DNA of 64,000 nucleotides, taken from Ctena decussata (Eukaryota; Mollusca; Bivalvia; Lucinida; Lucinidae). The notes under the pieces were generated by a model. It made no database searches. It was not told where the DNA came from and saw nothing but the letters and a program-made list of their open reading frames with translations. The first letter of the stretch is position 1. Every line of letters begins with the position of its first letter. This document shows positions 55,837 to 64,000 of this stretch, piece by piece. The position numbers and the translations under genes were made by a program. The stretch is from positions 66,810,123-66,874,122 of the forward strand of contig OZ022503.1 in NCBI GenBank assembly GCA_963989385.1. The letters run 5' to 3'.

Positions 55837-56509
55837 GTCCCAATCTGGTGCTTTGTCTGGAATCCTTACCTGTCATAAGAACCGAAACCTCAGACCAATA
55901 GGTTACATACATATGAGCCAGTCTCTATGAAAACTGGGCTAAATGTCATAAGAATAGATAACTGCGTCACTGGAAAATACTAACTTTTCTCAACGTTTCC
56001 TGAAAATCTGAGGAGGTTATTATTACCTTTTACGATGAAATGGGCTTTAGAATCAAACCGGTAGTGAGGTTTCTTTATATCCTGTCGTTATATAAAGACC
56101 AGCTGGAGCTTAAAGCCTTCAAGGCGCGCCAAGTAGGACAATCGGTTACCTGTTACCTGGAGCGAGTATTAATGCGAATGCAGTTATTTCCCTTAGACCC
56201 GCGGAGCGTTAGGCATTTATCGATATTAGAAAGGTAATATCGATTCTATATCTCAGGTGTTGTACAGGTTTATCAGCGAAGGAGCGCGATGGAGACATGT
56301 TAAATTTTAATAACTTTCTTTTTCTCAGATAAAAACAGTTTTTTTTCCCGATTGCTGATTTTCGGTGTAATAAGTCTTTGAGTGAACAAAAACATTAAAC
56401 AATAATATTTTAATAATGAAATAATAATAAAACATTTCGATCTCTTTGAGGGTCTCATCTTTATCCACACACCATAGTTATATAGGAGCAGCTGTAGTGT
56501 ATTGGATAA

Positions 56510-56710
56510 CAGAACAGAACAGAAGTTTATTAGCAAATTCCAAAAGGCTATAAAGCCCATGTGGATACAATTATTTACATAAATTATTATGGCGAGTAGT
56601 TGACAGTGTAGACATATAATATTACAACAAAGCATCATATAAGATACATGCTGGCTATCAAAAGTTTTATAACACTCCCGGCTATTAATCCAGTGGGGCT
56701 TGAAAGTGTG
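56510..56710 (-). repeat. Probable LINE/SINE 3' tail
   Basis: On the minus strand a run ends AATAAACTTCTGTTCTGTTC, i.e. an AATAAA followed by a pentanucleotide TTCTG repeat, the style of some non-LTR element tails. No RT seen. Confidence 0.35.
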
Positions 56711-56945
56711 TGACATAATTAGGGATCAATTTTGTGTTTGTGAAATTCTTTTTTTTTTTTTTTTTGGTTTAGCCTTGAAATATACGTTGTGATACCTCAT
56801 TAGAATTGCCTCGGCGAAACACATTAGAATCGTCTCGTGTAGGCAATTCTAATGAGATGTCACAGCATATATTTTAATATGAGCAGGCCCAAGCTGAAGG
56901 CCCAAAATCCACACCCTGGATCCGGGGCTGAATTTATACGTTATT
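56690..56945 (-). mobile_element. Inverted copy of the 13.9-14.3 kb composite with family D palindrome
   Basis: Reverse complement shares AGCCCCGGATCCAGG, the ATATGCTGTGACATCTCATT palindrome arm, ATATTTCAAG and AATTGATCCCTAATTATGTC, in the same order as 13945-14260. Confidence 0.75.
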
Positions 56946-57369
56946 TTTTTGTTGTTGTTGTTTTTTGCGAAAAGAAATAAAATAATAAATTACTGATTTA
57001 TACACTTAAATCACCAGAAGACGTGTTTTAATTCATACCTATTTAAATATCGATTTCTGATCTTCATTGTCGTTAACAGGTGTTTTGAAATTGCAATGTT
57101 TTGACAAGACATGATACCAAATTTGTTTTTCACACCTTTCGACAGGCGGCGTGTGCTCTTGCTTGGCTGGTTAAAATTCAGTCATTTAACACCAGAAATG
57201 AGCTTAAATAATTGATAAAAGATTTTTAATAAGCTTGAATAGTTTTAGCATGGAAACAACCAAGCAAATATACTTGAGCTAATTTCTGGTGTCAAGCAAA
57301 TCTGACGGACTGAGAATAGAGGCAACAAAACTGTTCAATGTTAGTATTTTTCTTATTTATTTGAGCAAT

Positions 57370-58060
57370 GTCTATATAAGTGCTATAGTCTGATCAGAGT
57401 CTTCACAACTTATACAAGCTAGCACAACAAAACGTGTATTATAGCTAAAACTCTGATCAGTCTGCGCAACAATGTGTATGTAGTGTTGTAGTTTGATCAG
57501 AATCTTCACTAGTTACACAAGCAAGCGCAAGAAAACATATACAAACAAAAAAAAATCTCTGGTCAGCCTACGCAACCATGTATGTTAGTGCTGTAGTCTG
57601 ATCAGAGTCTTTACTACTAACATAAGCTAGCGCAACGAAACATGTATAAACAGCAAAAACAATGATCAGTCTACGCAAGCATGTGTATATAAGTGCTGTA
57701 GTCTAATCAGAGTCTTCACTACTTACATAAACTATCGCAACAAACGTGTATAATAGCAAAAACCCTGATCAGTCTACGCAACCATGTGTATGTAAGTGCT
57801 GTAGTCTAATCAGAGTCTTCACTACTTAAATAAGCTACCGCATCAAAACATGTATAAATAGCAAAAACTCTGATCAGTCTACGCAACCATGTGTATGTAA
57901 GTGTTGTGATCTGATCAGAGTCTTCACTATCTACATAAACTAGTGCATCAAAACGTGTATAATTAGCAAACACTGTTGCCCTATAACATGGGGAGACTTG
58001 TCTTTTATTATTGAACCATGCATACTTAGCAAAAACTTTGATCAGTCAAAGCAACCATAT
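57370..58060 (+). repeat. ~105-bp tandem repeat, about six units
   Basis: Units contain GTAGTCTGATCAGAGTCTTC, ACTTACATAAGCTA, AAAACGTGTATAA and ACTCTGATCAGTCTACGCAA. The two GATCAG blocks are inverse within each unit and match the inner arm words of fold-back family A. Confidence 0.85.
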
Positions 58061-60675
58061 GAATGTATCTTTGAAAAGTTCGTGACAGCTTTTTACAAAA
58101 CTACTGGATGTGATGACAAACGTACAAACTAATTAAAGCTTACTTAAGCGTAACAATGTGATGACAGGATTTGCATGTATGGATAAACACACGGACTATG
58201 ATTCGGCTTTAACAACCTTTGACACCTGAGTATATTACCCGGCGCGGCACCTGTAATTATTATCTGTGTACATGTCAAATAGAATTAAAGGACCACCAAA
58301 CGACAGCAATGATCATTAATAATAATGGTCAAAGTTTGAACAATCTGAAATTGGAAAAATTAGCTTAGAAAAAAAAGGTAGATAGATCAGATGATTATGC
58401 GATATTAAAAGACCATGTTTTAACAGCTTATCCTTCAACATTTACCATACAAGCATCTAATATTGTTAGTATCTTTAATAAAGTTATGTTTACTTTTTAC
58501 ATTATGCTTAACTTTTGGCAAGGAGAAGTAGGAAAAATATAAATCAGGCAAAAAAATGATACTTTAGTGTCATGCTGTATTTTCGATCGTATTTTTCTTA
58601 CTTTAATGCCTCATTTGGAAATATTATATTATGGGGTATCGCTGCAAGCTTCTCATTACTGTTTCATCACTGTAAATGACCATGATGAGCCAGCTTAATA
58701 CAAATAATATGTCCTGAGTTTCTCACATAAAAGGTATTGAAAATTGATTTTGGTCATTTAGCTGGCACCTAAAATGTTCTATTTTCGATATCATAAAGCT
58801 GAGTAAAATGGTAAAAATACAATGTACAGTAATGAGCCTGGTTTTGTTTATATTGCATCTCTCGAAGGGAACCAAACACTGAAACTTTTAATGCAGCAAT
58901 TTGTCAGTTGTCATTTAAAAAAAATCCCTACTTTATTATGCAAATCAACCCACATTTTATTGCACATACCTTTTACTGTCACCTCCTTTATGAACAAGGT
59001 TTTGGCCAGTTAGCGAGTTAATTAACAATACCATATAATGGTTTCTAAAGATTCTACCCTGGGGTAAACAAAACGTATTTCGGTCTCCTTGATAAATAAG
59101 CCGCACTATTACTCAAATAAATTTCTATCAAAACCGTAAGTGCAAACATGAGCAATTACAGCATAATAATCGTCAAAATATAGATTATGCAATTATTTGT
59201 TTACAAAGTTTTATTGATTGGCTTATAAAGGGATGATTTGAACTACAATTAGTAGAAAAACGGCCTTTTGATGTTTGATTGTCGCGTATAAGACATGTGA
59301 CTTTCTTTCTTTTTTTTCCTTCTTTTCATGCTTTCTAGTTTTTTTCTTTCTTAACCCGATTCTTCATCCGATTATTAAAGCATACCTCAAATATATAAAA
59401 CAAAACACGAAAATTAAGAAATGGTGTTCAGTAAGCCTTTGCGCAACATAGCCGGATTTGGACTTAAACTATTTCGTAGACATACGAGCGAGGTTTGTCG
59501 AAACGAGAGTTTCTGTATGTTTGGAGACAAATGGAAGATACTAATATTTTACTTATTTCAAAAAGAATTACATCAATTTAAACCTTATCAAAATTTCTCT
59601 ATGAGGATAACTTATAAAAAGTTTACAGACAATCCGATTATTTCCAAATTAAAGGCTAAATGTGGCTTGTCATGCATTTTCTACAATATGTACATGTATG
59701 ATTCCATTTGATTAGCTTCGAATTTCAAAAGCCGATGGAAGATACAAAACATGAAGCTATTTTGATTATTTTTGCATCATATTAACAAGGAAAGAATATA
59801 CTCTATGAATATAAAAAATTGTCGTAATATCGAAAATGTATTTAATATTACGTTTTACATTAAATTCCTATTAAACTGTGTACAGAAGTCGGCATTATTA
59901 GAACAGGTAAGCGCTCGGATTAACCCGTAAGTCGATATCGGTAATTTCCGCCATATTGAAGCATTAAGTGCCCTATGCAAAATCGGTGTTTACTCATGTT
60001 TAATATGTATATGATGGCACACATACCGGTTTAATAATTTGACATGATTCAATTTTCTTTCACTTTTTATAGGTCTTTGTTTCACAACGTACGTTTTCAA
60101 GGTTTTTGGTCGCTATGAATTTAAAGCACTGTCATGGTAACATATGCCATATCTCAGTATGACTGGATTTTGTCTGAATTCATATGTGTTCTGTTATATT
60201 TCACCGTCTGAGTTATTTTCATGGAAATAAAAAAGGCAGAAAAATCATTAGTTTGGTGTTTTTCAAATGTAATCAACCTCTTTATTGTAAACAGAGAACT
60301 TATGAGCTCCGTAACCCGTCCCTTCTCGCTCTATACATTCTTTTTCAACTAAGCTTTTCCCACTTTCCGGTGGCTAAATTAGCATAGAACTTACCACATT
60401 TCGTCAAATCTCACTTCTTTTCATTTTTCCATTCGACCAAACTCCTGTGAAGATCAATGCAAAGGCTAAATATTTACATAATGTCATTAAGCACAGATTT
60501 CTCAGAGAACGGTCCATATGTAAATACATGTACTATGCAAATTTGTATGCAGATACGCACGACCATCCATCCCCATATAGCTTAAATATACGTGTAGTGC
60601 TCAAGTATATGGAATAAGAGTGCGTATCTGTATACCTTGGCATGCAGATTATAGCATGAAAAGAAGACAACCAAC
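58061..60675. other. No recognised gene; one dispersed repeat
   Basis: Contains 58632-58840. An open frame of 96 codons at 59421-59711 (+) starts MVFSKPLRNIAGFGLKLF and has no recognisable domain; likely chance in AT-rich DNA. Confidence 0.45.
58632..58840 (+). repeat. Dispersed repeat, pair of 8697-8900
   Basis: See 8697. Shares TTTTCGATATCATAAA and GTAAAATGGTAAAAATACAA. Confidence 0.75.
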
Positions 60676-60786
60676 CTAGAACCATTATATCTCTATCAAG
60701 ATATTTCTCAAACTCTTGCAACAGCTCCGTAGTAAGTGTTTCCTCCATCAAATGTTGATACAGCAACTTTTGGATAGCACGCACAC
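60676..60786 (-). CDS. Candidate exon, helical peptide
   Basis: 111 nt (37 codons), phase 1 at both ends, between GCGATTACCTTTTACAG|GTG and TCTAG|GTTGGT. The donor is weak. It encodes an amphipathic, Leu/Glu-rich stretch (RAIQKLLYQHLMEETL, TELLQEFEKYLDRDIM). If the CTAG acceptor at 40856 is used, its phase would fit the ankyrin exon; that link is speculative. No family recognised. Confidence 0.35.
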
Positions 60787-60851
60787 CTGTAAAAGGTAAT
60801 CGCAAGTAATCACAGTTTTAATCTTGACAGATACCGCTTATATTCAGTAAA

Positions 60852-60966
60852 ATGATGGGGCTTTCCCTTCCGAAACAATTTTAGAGCCGTCTTACAAGAC
60901 AAATTCAGTTTGTAAGACGGCTCTATATTTTGGAGATTGTTTTGTATGCAAAACCCCGCTTTATAC
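60852..60966. mobile_element. Fold-back element
   Basis: AGAGCCGTCTTACAAG and CTTGTAAGACGGCTCT are perfect inverses about a short AATTCAG loop. The outer arms (ATGATGGGGC…GAAACAAT) pair loosely. A small hairpin, GTTGAAAACTGAGGC, lies at 61268-61328. Confidence 0.8.
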
Positions 60967-61429
60967 AATGTAGATGAATTACATAAGGTTGATTTGCATT
61001 AACTTTGGAGGGTAAGCTCCAGTCAAACAATCCAATATATACGGTATAAAAGCATCATGCTTTAATACTATGTTTATTGGATTTTAAGACTGGAGTCAGA
61101 CTCTACCATACTGCGTGTCCATCCCTCTGCAGTGTCTAATCAGTGTCTTGTTTGCATTACTCTAATGACTAAGGTCACATGAAAAGGGACCTTAAGCAAT
61201 GTGTGTACAATTTAGGGATTAAACATGTGTTTCCATGCATTAACACTTGTTAAGTCCCGAGGCAGCTGTTGAAAACTGAGGCCTTTGGCATGGTATTCAA
61301 AAACCCCCTTTAAGCCTCGGTTTTCAACATTCCATCGGCAAATGTTAATGCAATGAAAAAAATCTGTTTGATCGTTATAACTGCATAAATTCAACCACTA
61401 TGTTGCAAAAAAAAAATTTGGACTATGGA
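60967..61429. other. No recognised feature beyond a short hairpin
   Basis: See 60852; nothing coding seen. Confidence 0.4.
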
Positions 61430-61920
61430 TTTCATATAAAACGGTTGTGTCGGCAACTCCTTTTGGACGCTTCATCCGACTTTCTTGAAACTATGCAGGT
61501 TTTCTTGCTGTTATATGAAGATATGCATGTGGTTCGGATTTTCGATTCAGTCATTTTAGACGGTTACAATCCTTTTAGACTTAGTATTTCCACATAAAAA
61601 GTCGGTGTCTGCAACTCTTCCTAGACTCCTCATCCGGTTTTCTAGAAACTTTGCAGGTTTTCTTGCTATTATATGTAGATGTGCATTTTTGATTCAAACA
61701 TTTTTGACAGTATTACAAAAATTTCGGACATAGAATTTCCACATAAAAAGCTTGTGTCTGCAATTCAAGCTTGTGTCTGCAACCCCCTCCTGGTCGCCTC
61801 TTCCGATTTTCCTGACACTTCGCAGGTTTTCGCGCTATTATATGAAGATGTGCATTTGAGATTGGATTTTTGGTTCGATCGTTTTTGATGGCGTTACAGC
61901 TACTGACTTAGAAAAAAAGT
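61430..61920 (+). mobile_element. Tandem-core element, three ~165-bp units
   Basis: Units with TTTCCACATAAAAAG, GTCTGCAACTC, ACTT.GCAGGTTTTCTTGCT and TATATGAAGATGTGCAT. A fourth, isolated unit lies at 62950-63145. Confidence 0.65.
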
Positions 61921-61964
61921 AAAAAGTATGCAAAGACCAGGAACTGAAACAATCAAAATCCAAA

Positions 61965-62215
61965 TCCAGCCCTCAAACCATAGTTGGAAACAACTAAGAT
62001 TACAAATAATCAAGATACAGAGAACATATGGCCAACCGAGTGAGCAGCTTGTTCCCAAAAGACGGCCACTCAGCAACCCAAACCGAACCAAAAATAATAA
62101 GAACATACATAAGGTAAAACATCACAGAAACTCTGACACCAAAAACAGGCAACAGAGAACCACAACAGAACTACCGCCTTGGAACGGTCAGTAATGAATT
62201 ACTGGGGGGCTTAAA
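61965..62215 (-). repeat. Inverted relative of the GGCGGTACT repeat
   Basis: Ends (plus strand) ACTACCGCCTTGGAACGGTC…TTACTGGGGGG, the inverse of the 36571 and 37538 copies but with a G/C tract of only six. Upstream text is AAC/AAA-rich. Confidence 0.55.
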
Positions 62216-62629
62216 TCGATTTTACAGGCCCAACCTCACCCTCAGTATCTGAAGTGGTACAAAACATTTAGTTGGTTGTTCGGTTCGCATGATAACCCTC
62301 TAACTCGTCAATGAATCATCACGGTAAACACATAAATCAAATTTCAACACCATGAAGAAGCAAAGACGAGGACTCAACACATACAACGGGCCGTCTGACA
62401 GATGGACCCTGTGAGACCCTGTGGACCCGTTAGACCCTGTGTCTGCACCCGTGTCCCCAATTCTTATCACATCTTTCATTAAACTGATTTGAAATGTCAC
62501 TGTTTGTTTTGCCATGATTTGAAGGCGTGCATGTGATTTTCGAATTTAGAATGTCACCTTTTAGAGACAGTTATGACCTTTCTTCGACTTTGGCAATTCT
62601 CCAACTTATGAGTCCTTTGACCTGGAGAG
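62216..62629. other. No recognised gene
   Basis: Contains a small imperfect TGTGAGACCCTGTGGACCCG/TTAGACCCTGTGTCTGCACC duplication near 62410-62450, which makes a Gly/Ser/Thr-rich chance ORF on the minus strand. Confidence 0.4.
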
Positions 62630-62856
62630 CAGGAGCCGTATTCATAAAACAACTTAAGTCATTGCTATGCTGTTGCTAAGGGTAAAATTCTATGTTGGAG
62701 ATTCCCTACAACTATGAAATTTGGTCTGCAGGAACAGTGTTTGTAGGACTGTTCCTCCAGAGCAAATTTCATAGTTGTAGGGAATCTCCGTTATAGATAT
62801 TTAGCCTTAGCAACCGCATAGCAACGACTTAAGTGGCTTTATGAATACGGCCCCTG
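62630..62856. mobile_element. Full palindromic element F, copy 2 (227 bp)
   Basis: CAGGAGCCGTATTCATAAAA to TTTATGAATACGGCCCCTG. Same length as copy 1; differences lie mainly in the left arm. Confidence 0.93.
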
Positions 62857-62949
62857 ATTTTTGGTATACTATTAATATCTGATGTGAGATCATTCTGATG
62901 ATCTGATGATCTGATGACACAGCATTCCATTAGTTACAGTTTAATTCCC

Positions 62950-63145
62950 CTTTTTTATGTGGTAGAAATTCCCGTCTTGTATCTGCAACTCTGCCTACGT
63001 TGCTCCCTTATATTATTTGAAATTACGATATGGAGATGTTCGTGTTTTTTTTCTGATTTTTTATTTTTGATTTTTGACAGAGTTATGGCCCTTGCTGACT
63101 TAGACAATGTATTTGCAACTCTTGCCACATTTATATCGGTCTGAT
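62950..63145 (+). repeat. Single worn core unit of the 61.4-kb family
   Basis: CTTGTATCTGCAACTCTGCC, ATATGGAGATGTTCGTGT and TTGCTGACTTAGA match the 61.4-61.9 kb units. Confidence 0.55.
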
Positions 63146-64000
63146 TACAAATAATAGTGGGAACGCGTATCCATGGCGGAGTGATATTTTTATACAGATA
63201 GCAACGAAATAACGTTCGAAATTTCTCAGACTCAGATTCAATCGACGAACGTGTCGCAATTTCAGTGATGCTTTGTCGGCGAATCAAGCTACACAAAACC
63301 GAAAATAAGATATGGTTTTATTCCTTACATCTTGATTTAATTCTCTATGCCTTTAAGAGCAGAGCTAAACACCGAGATATTCTGCATTCGAACGTTTTAC
63401 GTGATCATGTAAAGACGACTCTTATCCGCCAACTTCAACAGCAATTTTCAAAATAAATCGACTTTCTCCCGTCGGCGGACATATGCCATGAAAAACCATG
63501 GTGTCTGCCCTTTCTCCATTGTAAAAATTAAGTAATTCGGTGTTTGGGACAATTTCCTTTGCAAAATAATGTTTAGGTACCCTATTTCATTTTCTCAAAT
63601 TAATGGCGGATTTTTTACCTGATCGATAGACAGCAAAATAATCTGTAATAAATTTAAACATTACCGAAATGTTCTTGAATCCTGAAATCCGACACACGAA
63701 GAGGAACGCATCTAGTAATTCAACATACAACAATATTTTTTTCTGTACTTTCTTCAGAATGATTGGGAAAAGAATTCTGATCAGTAGCCTACACCATACT
63801 GTAAACAAATCGATCAATTTATGACAGTTGTAATGTAGGTTGTTTTACCATGACTTGACGATGAGCATGAGGTTTCAGATGTTACGTCGTGCTATTTTTG
63901 AGAGAGTTATCCCCTGTTTTGATTTAGGCAAACGTCGGGTGACATGTGGCCTATGGCCTTTTAATAATACATGGTTTTGAGTTAAACTTTGTTAAAATAT
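63146..64000. other. No recognised gene
   Basis: AT-rich to the window edge; short ORFs on both strands without recognisable domains or splice context. Confidence 0.45.

Noticed and set aside
62300..62515. Gly/Ser/Thr-rich minus-strand ORF
   Set aside because: Generated by a local GACCCTGTG duplication; no domain or splice evidence.

Overview
This is eukaryotic, AT-rich, intron-containing and very repeat-rich DNA. The repeat styles point to a bivalve mollusc, possibly a heterodont or venerid clam: dispersed units with short tandem cores and (GGAC)n tracts, many fold-back miniature elements, and a tRNA-like SINE. That assignment rests on repeat style, not on a marker gene. No rRNA or tRNA gene, CRISPR array or bacterial operon is visible.

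Layout. 1-2.9 kb is a satellite of ~46-bp monomers, cut by the left edge, with signs of an 8-mer higher-order repeat. 5.4-12.8 kb (+) holds four exons of a single-pass membrane protein: a glycosylatable stem, a transmembrane segment, and a Tyr/Pro-rich tail with 7-residue repeats. 13-24.8 kb is mostly transposable elements, including a ~4-kb Helentron-like array with ~450-bp units. 24.9-40.9 kb (-) holds the last two visible exons of an ankyrin-repeat/SOCS-box gene. They are separated by a 14.45-kb intron, and the reading frame is exact across the junction. That intron contains a complete, same-sense LTR retrotransposon (25929-35244; ~1% LTR divergence by eye, 4-bp target duplication, tRNA-Leu-type primer site, polypurine tract) and a dead mariner. 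41-64 kb is repeat-dominated, with two further candidate minus-strand exons (54.9-55.0 kb and 60.7 kb).

The most unusual object is the LTR retrotransposon. Its pol is reduced to a frameshifted integrase remnant and no reverse transcriptase is visible. It nevertheless keeps a ~2.1-kb open frame after integrase, in the env position, that encodes a C2H2 zinc-finger protein rather than an envelope. With near-identical LTRs, this suggests a non-autonomous element mobilised in trans while already pol-dead. It landed 71 bp from the 3' splice site of the host gene.

Other points of interest are two splice acceptors 7 nt apart that open two long overlapping frames in the receptor tail; eight copies of a fold-back element, three with AAAT/ATTT target duplications; and several repeat families with unrelated ends but the same Helentron-like plan. 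Motif and family statements come from reading the sequence. Coordinates of repeat edges are approximate (about 5-20 bp).
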